DNA from: Desulfoluna limicola
GTDB taxonomy: Bacteria > Desulfobacterota > Desulfobacteria > Desulfobacterales > Desulfolunaceae
Reading direction: 5' to 3'
Assembly (NCBI RefSeq): GCF_021654575.1
Contig: NZ_AP024488.1
Coordinates: forward strand, 806,001 to 870,000
DNA length: 64,000 bases
Part shown: positions 27,521 through 35,688 of the stretch, in pieces
Layout of the letters: each line of letters begins with the position of its first letter
How positions within the stretch are numbered: the first letter of the stretch is position 1
Notes under the pieces: model-generated
Database searches by the model: none
What the model was told of the DNA's origin: nothing
What the model saw: only the letters and a program-made list of their open reading frames with translations
Program-made: the position numbers and the translations under genes

Positions 27521-27631
27521 GTAAACGCACGGGGCGAATCGCATCCGTAACCGGCTTTCAAGGTGATTTTACCTCATGTGGCTTCGCCACCCTTGCCGCC
27601 GGAGGCCGTTTTTCTTGAGTTGAATAGTTAC
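27521..27631. repeat. Dispersed palindromic repeat after the BON lipoprotein gene
   Basis: Contains CGAATCGCATCCGTAACCGG, CTTTCAAGGTG, TGGCTTCGCCACC, GCCGCCGGAGGC and the outer end GAGTTGAATAGTTAC. It starts immediately at the stop codon. Confidence 0.75.
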
Positions 27632-27673
27632 AAAGATCATGTTTTTTCTGTCAGCCAGTGCCTGTCAGTGAAT

Positions 27674-27722
27674 GACAGTTTCCTTCAAGGGTGATTCTTG
27701 TGAAGGAAACTGTCTGTTTTTA
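27674..27722 (+). terminator. Rho-independent terminator after the BON lipoprotein gene
   Basis: Perfect 14-bp stem, GACAGTTTCCTTCA (27674-27687) with TGAAGGAAACTGTC (27701-27714), a 13-nt loop and a following TGTTTTTA. Confidence 0.88.
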
Positions 27723-27888
27723 TTGGACGAGTCTTGCCCTTGCCCAGTCTTTCTGCTACCCCTTTCTATTCTTGGTTTATACATCCGTAAAATAATTATG
27801 AAGACGGGCCTGACACCGTAGTTGTGATCCATGGGCGAGCGTTTTTGCGAACCCTCAGGTGACGTTTCCTGTAGGGTGTGGTGGAAAG

Positions 27889-28710
27889 ATGCTTGAGAGA
27901 CTCGACACATTTGAATCCCGGTTCGTGGCGTCGCGTCATATCGACGTGTGGTTGCCGCCGGGGTACGTCAAGGGCGGCGGGGGGCGTTACCCCGTTATCT
28001 ATCTTCAGGACGGCCAGTACAACTGCCTGCCCGCGAGCAACGTGATGGGCTGGGGGCTGTGCGATACGGTGGCAGGGCTCATTGAAGAGGGAACCATCCC
28101 CCCGGTGATTCTCGCCAATATCTGGAATAGCTCCGATCGCTGGCGGGAATACGTGCCCAAAAAACCGGTGGACCGATTCGCTTCACCAGAAGAACAGATG
28201 GCCATTCGGAAAAGAGGCAAAACCCCCACCTCGGATCGTTACCTGCGGTTTTTTATCGAAGAGCTGATTCCCCATATGGAATCCATATACCCCCTGATTA
28301 CCCGGCGTGAAGGGCGGTATCTCATGGGGTCCAGCCTGGGGGGGATCATCTCCCTCTACGCGGTGTGCGAGCATCCGCACCTCTTTTCAGGGGCGGGGTG
28401 CCTCTCGTCTCACTGGCCCCTGTACGAAGGGTCCATGCTCCCCTACATGGAAGAATCCCTGCCGGATCCGGCTGTCCACCGATTTTATTTTGATATCAGC
28501 ACCGAAGCCCTGGATGCCCAGTACCCTCCCTACCACCATCGCGTCCAGCAGATCCTCACGCAAAAAGGCTACCGGGAAAACGAGAACTGCATGAATTTGG
28601 TCTGGCAGGGCCACGATCACTCCGCCACATCCTGGGGCAAGAGGGTCCATGTGCCCCTGACCTTTCTTTTGAATCCTGACATATCATGGATGAATCAACG
28701 CGTCGGTTAA
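27889..28710 (+). CDS. Alpha/beta-hydrolase esterase, Fes/esterase D-like
   Basis: A 273-residue serine hydrolase of the putative-esterase family that includes enterochelin esterase and S-formylglutathione hydrolase. It has RHIDVWLPPGY near the N-terminus, the oxyanion/strand region PVIYLQDGQ, the nucleophile elbow GSSLGG and a C-terminal catalytic His in WQGHDHSATSWGKR. No signal peptide. Closeness to the iron-type importer could hint at siderophore hydrolysis, but the family is too broad to say. ATG at 27889 chosen because homology begins there. The repeat starts soon after its stop. Confidence 0.8.
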   Translation: MLERLDTFESRFVASRHIDVWLPPGYVKGGGGRYPVIYLQDGQYNCLPASNVMGWGLCDTVAGLIEEGTIPPVILANIWNSSDRWREYVPKKPVDRFASPEEQMAIRKRGKTPTSDRYLRFFIEELIPHMESIYPLITRREGRYLMGSSLGGIISLYAVCEHPHLFSGAGCLSSHWPLYEGSMLPYMEESLPDPAVHRFYFDISTEALDAQYPPYHHRVQQILTQKGYRENENCMNLVWQGHDHSATSWGKRVHVPLTFLLNPDISWMNQRVG

Positions 28711-28724
28711 GCTAAAGATGTTTT

Positions 28725-28923
28725 GTAACTATTCAGCTTGGCCTCCGGCGGCCAGGGGATGATCCCCTGGACCCCATATTGCGAATGCTCTCACCCCTCG
28801 TTCCTCGGGGCGAGAGCATTCGCGGAATATTCCGGAACAACCAATCAAGACCTGTTTGTCAAACTTTTCAAAAGTTTGGCCCCCGGCAGGGCCGCCGGAG
28901 GCGACATGGAACTGAATAGTTAC
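28725..28923. repeat. Complete composite palindromic element (199 bp)
   Basis: Outer ends GTAACTATTCAGCTTG and GAACTGAATAGTTAC. Inside: GCCTCCGGCGGCC, hairpin CCAGGGGATGATCCCCTGG, the long hairpin 28781-28823 whose arms are GCGAATGCTCTC and GAGAGCATTCGC around the centre CCCCTCGTTCCTCGGGG, then ACCTGTTTGTCAAAC, AAACTTTTCAAAAGTTT and GCCGCCGGAGGC. The right end supplies the stop codon of the convergent GNAT gene. No perfect flanking duplication. Confidence 0.85.
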
Positions 28924-29396
28924 AGGTGCTTTACCATGAAAAGGGTGCGCTCGGAGGTGCTCTCACCGGTGAGGGAGGAGTAGCCCATGGCCTGATAGAG
29001 GTTGAAGGCGCTGGTGTTGTGTTCGTGAACTTCCAGGGAGAGCTTGCAGCAGTTTCGCCTTATCGCTTCTTCCTGGATGCTTTCCATCAACGCTTTGCCC
29101 ACGCCCTGCTTGCGGAAATCCCCGGCCACACCGATGTCGTGGATGTTCAAGAGGGGCATGGCTCGGAAGGTGGAAAAGGCTTCGATGGTCACGGCAAATC
29201 CGGCGGGCTTGCCTTCCTGGTAAGCAAGGAAGACAACGATGTTGGGGCGCTTTTTGATCTCAACGGCAAGATCCTGGGGGAGCTTGCCGTCGCCCCCGTA
29301 CTCCGGGGTGAGCATGCCGTTGGTGTATTCGGCAAAGAGGGTAAGAAAATCCGTTTTGTCTTCCGGCCGGTCAAGGTTGGCCACAATCACATCCAT
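28920..29396 (-). CDS. GNAT-family N-acetyltransferase
   Basis: A 158-residue acetyl-CoA-dependent acetyltransferase. The acetyl-CoA binding motif A is in HDIGVAGDFRKQGVGKALMESIQEEA, followed by LEVHEHNTSAFNLYQAMGY, motif B of the family. The substrate cannot be told. The coding region ends ...VKHL and its TAA stop is the TAA of GTAAC, the end of the neighbouring repeat, so the insertion probably reset the C-terminus. Monocistronic. Confidence 0.85.
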   Translation of the reverse strand: MDVIVANLDRPEDKTDFLTLFAEYTNGMLTPEYGGDGKLPQDLAVEIKKRPNIVVFLAYQEGKPAGFAVTIEAFSTFRAMPLLNIHDIGVAGDFRKQGVGKALMESIQEEAIRRNCCKLSLEVHEHNTSAFNLYQAMGYSSLTGESTSERTLFMVKHL

Positions 29397-29519
29397 CGCT
29401 GTTGTCTCCCTTCATAAGTGATACGTATGTCCAGCCCTGTATAAATCCGGTGAGTCGTCTTATGCAAGGGGATTCTGGGCAGGGCAATCGCATATCTTTG
29501 AAGTAGGGAAGACATACAG

Positions 29520-29745
29520 GTTGCCTCCGGCGGGTCGCTTTTTGAAATGAGCCCCGAAAACTTCCCGGTTGCTGTTTCCTTTTCTCTCAGCCCCGCAGGG
29601 GCCGAGGGAAAAGGAAACAGCATACTCGTTAAGCCAAAAGCATATGGTTTGCAACATCGGTGGAGTGGGTGATTAGCTTTTAAGGCCTGTTTATCCAACT
29701 TTTCAAAAGTTTGGCCCCCGGTAGGGCCGCCGGAGACAGCTTTTA
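29520..29745. repeat. Composite palindromic element with long hairpin, upstream of GNAT gene
   Basis: TTGCCTCCGGCGGGTCGCTTTTTG, then a near-perfect hairpin with 24-nt arms (29571-29594 and 29598-29621) whose inner part is AGCCCC GCA GGGGCC, then CGTTAAGCC, AAACTTTTGA-type palindrome (CAACTTTTCAAAAGTTT) and GGCCCCCGGTAGGGCCGCCGGAG. Same layout as the copy at 23361 but with different arm sequences. The outer GTAAC ends are lost. Confidence 0.8.
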
Positions 29746-29811
29746 AAAAAGAGATGCGATGGCTCTGGGATTCTGGTGTGATACCGCTGGGTGTCCGGCC
29801 ATTGTCATGCA

Positions 29812-29878
29812 CCCCGGGCGAAGCCCGTCAGCGAAGGTGACCGGTCCGAGGAACGCGGGGCAGGAGCCTTCGCGAACC
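29812..29878. repeat. Short repeat unit at the 3' end of the methyltransferase gene
   Basis: CGGGCGAAGCCCGTCAGCGAAGGTGA, centre CCGAGGAACGCGGGG, GAGCCTTCGCGAACC. The arms AGCGAAGGTG and AGCCTTCGC differ from the usual GCGAATG arms but match each other. It abuts the stop codon of the methyltransferase gene. Confidence 0.75.
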
Positions 29879-30411
29879 TATGTGTAAGGGCGGCACCTGA
29901 AATACCGGTCCGTGGCCTCCTGGATGGCAAACTGTTTTGAGTCGAGGATTTTTTGACGGGCCGCCTCGTATGTCTGGTGCCCTTTATCGATGTAAAGGGT
30001 TCCTTCGGTGTCCATGATGCGCCGGATATCCGTGAGCATGGCTGTGGGGTTTTCGACCATGTGGAACATGTCCATGGCGTAGACGATGTTTGCCACATGG
30101 TCGTCCAGGGGCGTCTCGTAGTTCCGGGTGAGCATCCCTATGACGTTGGTGAGGCCCATTCGAAAGGCTTTTTCATTGACCGCCTCGATGGCCAGGGGAT
30201 GGACGTCCACGGCCGTCACCAGGCCTTCTTTTCCCACCAGCCTGGATGCCAGCGGAATGTACGATCCGGGCCCGCAGCCGTAGTCCACCACATGCATGCC
30301 TTCAATGATGTCAAACTCATTCAGGATGGTCGTGCGCCCGCTGAACAGGTCCCTGAATTTGAAGATCAGGGCCATCAGGCGAAAGGCCGTGTTGGAGATG
30401 CGTTCTTTCAT
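29878..30411 (-). CDS. Class I SAM-dependent methyltransferase
   Basis: A 177-residue methyltransferase of the ubiE/Methyltransf_11 type. The SAM-binding motif I is VVDYGCGPGSYIPLA, motif II TAVDVHPLAIEAV, and the segment NIVYAMDMFHMVENPTAMLTDIRRIM is the typical post-motif region. The acceptor is unknown. The start at 30411 is preferred over the longer frame because AAAGG lies about 6 nt upstream of it. The C-terminus ends inside the adjoining repeat (RCRPYT then TAG), so its last residues may have been altered by that insertion. Confidence 0.8.
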   Translation of the reverse strand: MKERISNTAFRLMALIFKFRDLFSGRTTILNEFDIIEGMHVVDYGCGPGSYIPLASRLVGKEGLVTAVDVHPLAIEAVNEKAFRMGLTNVIGMLTRNYETPLDDHVANIVYAMDMFHMVENPTAMLTDIRRIMDTEGTLYIDKGHQTYEAARQKILDSKQFAIQEATDRYFRCRPYT

Positions 30412-30533
30412 GGGGTGCCTTTGTGCTTGGTTCGTTGTTCTTGGTTCTTCGTGCAATGACTTCGCTTCGCTCATGGCCATTCTGGTCCTCAGGCCCTGCT
30501 TTTGAATGGTGCGCCATTATTTTTAAAAAGCCG

Positions 30534-30750
30534 GTAACTGTTCAGCTCAATATTGCCTCCGGTGGTCCTGCTGGGGAAGACGAAGTCGGGGAGATGTCTT
30601 ATGCGTAAAATGAAACAGGCCTCTTCTCAAGAACGGTCGCAATGCCTCACCCTCCGCGTGAATGCCCCGAAAACGATGGCATCACGGCGACCTTCACGAA
30701 TTCGCCATAGGGTTTCAAGGTGCCCCCACCTTGCCGCCGGAGGCATTTTT
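30534..30750. repeat. Degenerate palindromic repeat upstream of the MocR-type gene
   Basis: Begins GTAACTGTTCAGCTC, cap GCCTCCGGTGGTCCTGC; the hairpin arms are partly lost; ends with GGTTTCAAGGTGCCCCCACCTTGCCGCCGGAGGC. No right outer end. The remaining 170 bp to the next gene hold no recognised feature apart from a presumed promoter. Confidence 0.65.
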
Positions 30751-30924
30751 TTTCTTAGCCATCAGCCATTCGCCTTCTCCCTCTACGATGGTTCAAGGAT
30801 GCCCGATGGTCAAGTCCCAATGTTTATCTGTGTCCTTTGGTTGTCTTGTGTGGCAAACTGTGTCCATTGAAAATGAAACCAACTGTATCTTTTGGCCATC
30901 ACCGGATCGGGTTAGGGTGTCTTC

Positions 30925-32367
30925 ATGAAAACCATCGGCACAGCGGAGAAGGGGCGACGGCCCCTGTACGAGGAGGTGGCGCATCGCCTCTCCCACATGG
31001 TGGATGACGGAACCTTCAGGCCGGGGGAGAAGGTCCCCTCCATTCGCGCCATGAGCACTCGGCTTCAGGTGAGTGTCAACACGGTGAAGACCGCCTACGG
31101 CATGCTGGAGGACAGGCGGGTTATCGAAGCGCGGCCACAGTCCGGCTACTACGTCTGCGCAAGGCTCCCCGCCCTTCCCACTGAGCCGGATGCCCGGCGG
31201 CCTCTGCTGGGTGCCGCAGCCGTGGAATCAGGGGCGATGGTGTCTCGGATCATGCGGGACGTCAACGACCCGGATCGTGTTCAGTTCGGGGCAGCCATCC
31301 CGGATCCCAGGCTTCTGCCGTCGGAAAAGTTAAGCCGGATCATGGCTGCCGAGATGCGCCGGACCAAGGACCATGGCACCGGCTATGCCATGGGAATGGG
31401 GCTTCCGAAACTTCGTCAGCAGATTGCACGGCACATGTTAAAGGCAGGGGTGACCCTTGCCCCGGATGAGATCCTCATTACCTCCGGCGCTTCGGAAGCT
31501 GTCTCCCTTGCCATGAAAGTCCTCTGTCGTCCCGGTGACACCGTGGCCATCGGTGCCCCTGTCTATTTTAACTTCCTCCAGATGTTTCGAGACATGGGCC
31601 TGAAGGTCCTTGAAGTGCCCTCGTCACCCGTGGACGGCATCCATCTGGACGCCTTGGAACGCGCCCTTTCGCGAAATCGGGTAAGCGCCTGCCTTCAGGT
31701 CACCAATTTCAACAACCCCCTCGGGGTCTCCCTTTCCGAAGAGAAGAAGAGGGACCTGGTGGCTCTTTTAAAAAGGTATCGGGTGCCCCTCGTGGAGGAC
31801 GATATCAACGGAGACATCGCCTTTGACGGCATCCGGCCCGGGGTGTGCAAAGCCCATGATGACAATGGCATGGTGATCCTCTGCTCCTCTTTTTCCAAAA
31901 CCCTGGCCCCGGGATACCGCATCGGGTGGATGGCCCCGGGGCGGTTTGCGGAGCGGGTGCAGCGGCTGAAGATGGTCTCCACCCTTGCCACCGCCACCCC
32001 CACTCAATTGGCTGTGGCTGAGTTCCTGGCCAACGGCGGCTACGAACACCACCTGCGACGGCTCCGCCGTACCTGCGCAGATCGCGTGGCAGCCATGGGA
32101 GAAATGGTGGGGGACACCTTCCCCGAAGGCACCCGGGTCACCCGCCCCAAAGGGGGCTTTACCCTCTGGGTGGAAATGCCCGAAACCGTGGACTCCATGA
32201 AACTCTACACCACCCTGGAAACCCAAGGCATCACCGTGGCCCCCGGCTCCCTCTTCTCCACCGGAGACAGCTTTCACAATTACCTTCGCCTCAACGCCGC
32301 CCCCTTTACCCCGGAGACACGGTGGGCTTTAGAGGCTGTGGGCGAGGCAGCATGTGGGTTGGTTTAA
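30925..32367 (+). CDS. MocR-type regulator: GntR helix-turn-helix plus aminotransferase domain
   Basis: A 480-residue PLP-dependent fusion. Residues 1-75 form a GntR winged helix (YEEVAHRLSHMVDDGTFRPGEKVPSIRAMSTRLQVSVNTV); residues about 110-475 are a fold-type I aminotransferase with the PLP lysine at Lys325 (SSFSKTLAPGYRIGW) and NFNNPLG-type cofactor contacts. MocR proteins usually regulate a neighbouring gene in response to PLP or an amino compound; no adjacent target is obvious here since the EamA exporter is 690 bp downstream, though regulating that exporter is plausible. Stop codon is followed within a few bases by the repeat cap GCCTCCGGCGGC. Confidence 0.9.
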   Translation: MKTIGTAEKGRRPLYEEVAHRLSHMVDDGTFRPGEKVPSIRAMSTRLQVSVNTVKTAYGMLEDRRVIEARPQSGYYVCARLPALPTEPDARRPLLGAAAVESGAMVSRIMRDVNDPDRVQFGAAIPDPRLLPSEKLSRIMAAEMRRTKDHGTGYAMGMGLPKLRQQIARHMLKAGVTLAPDEILITSGASEAVSLAMKVLCRPGDTVAIGAPVYFNFLQMFRDMGLKVLEVPSSPVDGIHLDALERALSRNRVSACLQVTNFNNPLGVSLSEEKKRDLVALLKRYRVPLVEDDINGDIAFDGIRPGVCKAHDDNGMVILCSSFSKTLAPGYRIGWMAPGRFAERVQRLKMVSTLATATPTQLAVAEFLANGGYEHHLRRLRRTCADRVAAMGEMVGDTFPEGTRVTRPKGGFTLWVEMPETVDSMKLYTTLETQGITVAPGSLFSTGDSFHNYLRLNAAPFTPETRWALEAVGEAACGLV

Positions 32368-32370
32368 AAC

Positions 32371-32481
32371 CATGCCTCCGGCGGCCAAGGGCTAAAGCCC
32401 TTGGATCCCAGGTTCGCAAATGCTCTGAACCCTCGTTCCTCGGGCTCTTCACATTTGCTGACGGGCTGCGCCCGTGGGTTC
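32371..32481. repeat. Palindromic repeat at the 3' end of the MocR-type gene
   Basis: GCCTCCGGCGGCC, hairpin AAGGGCTAAAGCCCTT, CCCAGGTTC, long hairpin GCAAATGCTC ... CCTCGTTCCTCGGG ... CACATTTGC, then ACGGGCTGCGCCCGT. Compared with the copy at 35578, both hairpin arms are altered together so pairing is kept. Confidence 0.85.
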
Positions 32482-32484
32482 ACA

Positions 32485-32645
32485 GCGGTGATTATTAATG
32501 CCGTCTTCCCCGGCTTTCAGTCATGCGAGATCATATGAGCTGTCTGGTTTTTAAGATGAGACGTCGGCCTTCGAGGGGCCGGATGGCCGGGGATCCATAT
32601 GTGCATTCCGACACCATTAGAGATTGACTTTTACCGGAATAATAA
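32485..32645. repeat. Third repeat type (CCCCGGC/GCCGGGG), copy 1
   Basis: GTGATTATTAATGCCGTCTT, CCCCGGCTTTCAG, later GGATGGCCGGGGATCCAT, and CCGGAATAAT. It is similar over about 150 bp to 35688-35860 (GTGATTATTGATTCCGTCTT ... ATGGCCGGGGAACCAT ... CCGGAATAAC). In both places it directly follows a CGGGC/GCCCG hairpin, suggesting it is a further module of the composite repeat. Confidence 0.6.
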
Positions 32646-32943
32646 TAGCGGACATGGGATGATTTCCTTGGCCCCATAATACATCCAACTCACCGGTGCT
32701 CGTTGTTTGCGGTAGAGGTTGCTTGATGACCGATGCAGAAGGTCAATTGTCGGTGACCCTGCGGAATAAATGGTGCGTGGAACGCACCCTACGAGGCGTC
32801 GCATGGCCGGGAGGTTTCTTTAGGTACTCCTTTGGCTCATATTAATATGTGTGATTACGGCATGATAATGCATCGGTCTCTCCGTTTTGCAGCCGGGAAT
32901 GACGACACCTGAGAATTCATCGATACTGTTATCCACGGGCGAA
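32646..32943. other. Intergenic remainder, nothing recognised
   Basis: About 300 bp between two repeat blocks upstream of the EamA exporter gene. No open frame with gene character and no clear hairpin terminator. Confidence 0.4.
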
Positions 32944-33029
32944 GCCCGTCAGCGAATGTGACACCCCGAGGCACGAGGGATGGAGCATTCGCAACCTGCT
33001 TTCGAGGTGGCACACCTCGCCGCCGGAGG
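32944..33029. repeat. Palindromic repeat upstream of the EamA exporter
   Basis: CACGGGCGAAGCCCGTCAGCGAATGTGA, centre CCCGAGGCACGAGGG, GAGCATTCGC, CTTTCGAGGTGGCACACCTC and GCCGCCGGAGGC, ending 30 bp before the start codon. It is in the opposite orientation to the copy at 32371. Confidence 0.85.
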
Positions 33030-33059
33030 CATTTTTTTAAGAAAGAAAGGCAAGATACC

Positions 33060-33995
33060 ATGCGAAATGTGATGTTTTACGTGATGACGATTTTGATCTG
33101 GGGCTCTACCTGGCTGGCGATTACGTTTCAGTTGGGGAGTGTGGACCCCATGGTGTCGGTGGCGTACCGGTTTTCCCTTGCGGCGGTACTACTCATGGTC
33201 TGGTGCCGGGTGCGTAGGCTTTCCATGCGGTTTACGGCAGGGGAGCACTTGGCCATGGCGGCCCAGGGGGTGTTTCTTTTCGCGCTGAACTACTGGCTGT
33301 TTTATCTGGCGGAGCTGCATATCGCCAGCGGGCTGGCGGCGGTGATTTTTTCCACGGTGATGGTTATGAACGTTATCAACGGCGCTCTTTTTCTCAAGAC
33401 ACCCATCGACATGAAGGTGGTGGCAGGCGGCGCTTTGGGGCTGGTGGGGATTGGGCTTGTCTTCAGGCCGGAGCTGACATCCTTTCATTTGGGTGACAGC
33501 GGGGCCATGGGGCTTCTTCTCTGCTTTGTGGCGACGTATCTTGCCTCCATCGGCAACATTTTGTCCGCCCGGAACCAGAAGCACGGGCTTCCCGTGGTGC
33601 AGACCAATGCTTTTGGGATGATGTATGGAGCGCTTCTCATGCTGGGGCTCTCTGCTGTTTTGGGCCGCTCCTTTGCCTTTGAGATGACCGGGGCCTATGT
33701 GGGGTCCCTTCTCTATTTGGCTGTCTTTGGGTCCATCGTGGCCTTCGGGTGTTATCTCTCCCTTGTGGGGCGCATCGGAGCCGATCGGGCCGCTTACGCC
33801 ACCCTGGTCTTTCCCGTGGTGGCGCTGGTGATCTCCACCATCTGGGAGGGGTATCAGTGGAGCGCGTCTGCCTTTTGCGGTGTGGCGCTGATTCTTTTGG
33901 GGAACGTGTTGCTGTTGCAGAGAAGGCCTGCGCCGCCTCGCAACCCGGGAGGGTGCGAGGCGTTTGAAGAGGGTACTGAAACGCAAGTGGCTTAA
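33060..33995 (+). CDS. EamA/DMT-family transporter
   Basis: A 311-residue inner-membrane protein with about ten membrane segments arranged as two EamA repeats (residues about 5-140 and 155-290), starting MTILIWGSTWLAITFQLGSVDP, the family signature. Members export amino acids, purines or other metabolites; the substrate is unknown. The start at 33060 is supported by GAAAGG upstream and by homology beginning there. The C-terminal tail (EEGTETQVA) is hydrophilic. Confidence 0.88.
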   Translation: MRNVMFYVMTILIWGSTWLAITFQLGSVDPMVSVAYRFSLAAVLLMVWCRVRRLSMRFTAGEHLAMAAQGVFLFALNYWLFYLAELHIASGLAAVIFSTVMVMNVINGALFLKTPIDMKVVAGGALGLVGIGLVFRPELTSFHLGDSGAMGLLLCFVATYLASIGNILSARNQKHGLPVVQTNAFGMMYGALLMLGLSAVLGRSFAFEMTGAYVGSLLYLAVFGSIVAFGCYLSLVGRIGADRAAYATLVFPVVALVISTIWEGYQWSASAFCGVALILLGNVLLLQRRPAPPRNPGGCEAFEEGTETQVA

Positions 33996-34019
33996 GGCGT
34001 GTGACGGGTATTTTCCGGC

Positions 34020-34250
34020 ACGTGTCTGTAACTGTTCAGCTTCCACAAAGCAGCCTCCGGCGGCAAGGTGTGCCACCTTGAAAGCAGATTGCGGATGCGC
34101 TTTGCCCCTCGTTCCTCGGGTCAAACCACATCCGCCTTTAGTGCGGACATGATTTGAGGGGATTTCTCTAAGACCTGTTTGTTAAACTTTTGAAAAGTTT
34201 AGCCCCCGGCAGGGCCGCCGGAGGCATAAGCTGAATAGTAACACGTGTCT
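34020..34250. mobile_element. 215-bp MITE-like element with perfect 8-bp target duplication
   Basis: The element at 34028-34242 has outer ends GTAACTGTTCAGCTT and AAGCTGAATAGTAAC and is flanked on both sides by ACGTGTCT (34020-34027 and 34243-34250). It carries all modules: GCCTCCGGCGGC, hairpin AAGGTGTGCCACCTT, long hairpin with arms TGCGGATGCG.. and ..CACATCCGC around CCCCTCGTTCCTCGGG, ACCTGTTTGTTAAAC, AACTTTTGAAAAGTT and GCCGCCGGAGGC. GTAA termini with 8-bp duplications are what IS66-family transposases make, so an IS66-type enzyme elsewhere may move it (inference). No coding capacity. Confidence 0.88.
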
Positions 34251-34293
34251 TTTGATTGTCTGGGGCCTTCGTCACCAGAAAGAATGAGGTAGT

Positions 34294-34887
34294 ATGGATC
34301 TTGTTTTGCAATTGTGGGGCGGTCTTTTTTACCTCACAAATAAAATCTGTTTTTCCCTTGCTGAAGGCAAGGCCGAAAAAACAAAGCGAGAGTTACGACT
34401 GGCGGGGTGGGTGATTTACATCCTTGGCGTACCGGCCTGGGTGATCATTCTTATCATGAAGCACAACTGGATCGCTGCGTCCATCGAAGCCGGAGGGATT
34501 CCTGCAATGCTCCTCGGGCTGCTCAACGTGTACAGAAATGGTGCAGAGACCAACAGAGTTTTTGATCTTGTGGCCTCTTTGTCCACGTATGCTTTCATGG
34601 TCTTTGGCGTCAGTTACAGCCTTTATGATTACGGAGGGCTGAATTCCATCTCTCAAGTGTTAGAGATTGGGGTGATGGTCGGCTTTTTATTGGGCAGTTA
34701 TTTTCTGGCTAAAAACAAAAACTCCGGATGGCTGTTTTTTATGCTGATGAATGGGAGTATGGGGACATTGATGGTTCTCCAGGGGAAGCCGATTTTGGCA
34801 TTCCAGCAGGCGCTGTCCCTCTGTTTTGTTGTGTACGGGTTTCTGTGCGCAACCAACACAAGGCGAGTTCAAGAAGGAGAGGTATGA
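34294..34887 (+). CDS. Small integral membrane protein, weakly PnuC-like
   Basis: A 197-residue protein with about six hydrophobic segments and no signal peptide. The C-terminal half (GWLFFMLMNGSMGTLMVLQGKPILAFQQALSL) recalls small transporters such as PnuC, but I see no diagnostic motif, so this is only a resemblance. Its stop overlaps the start of the racemase gene (ATGA), so the two are translationally coupled and probably act on related compounds, for example uptake of the amino acid that the racemase handles (inference). Confidence 0.6.
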   Translation: MDLVLQLWGGLFYLTNKICFSLAEGKAEKTKRELRLAGWVIYILGVPAWVIILIMKHNWIAASIEAGGIPAMLLGLLNVYRNGAETNRVFDLVASLSTYAFMVFGVSYSLYDYGGLNSISQVLEIGVMVGFLLGSYFLAKNKNSGWLFFMLMNGSMGTLMVLQGKPILAFQQALSLCFVVYGFLCATNTRRVQEGEV

Positions 34888-35600
34888 AAACAATCGGTAT
34901 GCTGGGCGGAATGAGCTGGGAATCGACCGCCAACTATTACAAAGCTCTCAATGAGGGGGTGAAGGACGCACTGGGTGGCTTTCACTCGGCAAAGATCAGC
35001 CTGTACAGTGTCGACTTTGATGAAGTGGAAACGCTTCAGGCTATCGGAGACTGGGAGACAGCGGCAACCCTTTTGGGGGATGCGGCGGCATCGGTGGAGG
35101 CCGGAGGCGCGGATTTTCTGATGATCTGCACCAACACCATGCACAAGGTGGCTCCGGAGATTGAAGCGCGGCTCTCTATCCCGTTGCTTCACATCGCCGA
35201 TGCCACGGCCGAGGCCCTTGTGGCAGACGGTATTTCCAGGGTGGGGCTCCTCGGAACCCGTTTTACCATGGAGGAGGCTTTTTACCGGGGACGGCTTGAA
35301 GACCGTTATGGCCTGGACGTTTTGATTCCCGGCGAAGAGGCCCGGGAAGATGTCCACACGACCATTTTTTCTGAACTCTGCCTGGGCAAGATAACGGACG
35401 CCTCCCGGACGCGTTTTCTCGAGATCATTCATGCCCTGAAAGAAGAGGGGGCCGAGGCGGTGATCCTTGGCTGCACGGAGATTGCCATTCTGGTGAACCA
35501 GCAGGACACCCCTGTGCCCCTGTACGATACCACAGCCATCCATGCCGCCAAAGCGGTGGCGTTTGCCATCGAAAGCGTGCCTCCGGCGGCAAGGGGCTGA
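34884..35600 (+). CDS. Aspartate/glutamate racemase family protein
   Basis: A 238-residue, cofactor-independent racemase of the YgeA type. The two catalytic cysteines lie in ICTNTMHK and LGCTEIAIL, and the N-terminus MKTIGMLGGMSWESTANYYK is characteristic. The substrate may be Asp, Glu or another amino acid. GGAGAGG lies ahead of the ATG at 34884. The gene runs into the dispersed repeat: its last residues VPPAARG are encoded by the cap GCCTCCGGCGGC, and the TGA stop is in the loop of the GGGGCTGAGCCCC hairpin. Confidence 0.85.
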   Translation: MKTIGMLGGMSWESTANYYKALNEGVKDALGGFHSAKISLYSVDFDEVETLQAIGDWETAATLLGDAAASVEAGGADFLMICTNTMHKVAPEIEARLSIPLLHIADATAEALVADGISRVGLLGTRFTMEEAFYRGRLEDRYGLDVLIPGEEAREDVHTTIFSELCLGKITDASRTRFLEIIHALKEEGAEAVILGCTEIAILVNQQDTPVPLYDTTAIHAAKAVAFAIESVPPAARG

Positions 35601-35688
35601 GCCCCTTGACCCCAGGTTCGCGAATGCTCCTTTGCCCTCGTTCCTCGGGCACGTCACATTCGCTGACGGGCTTCGCCCGTGGTTTCCC
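35578..35688. repeat. Palindromic repeat overlapping the racemase C-terminus
   Basis: GCCTCCGGCGGC, AAGGGGCTGAGCCCCTT, CCCAGGTTC, GCGAATGCTC .. CCCTCGTTCCTCGGG .. GTCACATTCGC, TGACGGGCTTCGCCCGTGG: the most complete example of the short composite type. Confidence 0.88.

Noticed and set aside
28725..28923. 8-bp target duplication around this complete copy
   Set aside because: The flanks GATGTTTT and AGGTGCTT do not match in register, so I do not claim a duplication here; the same holds for 23361-23617 and 55915-56175.
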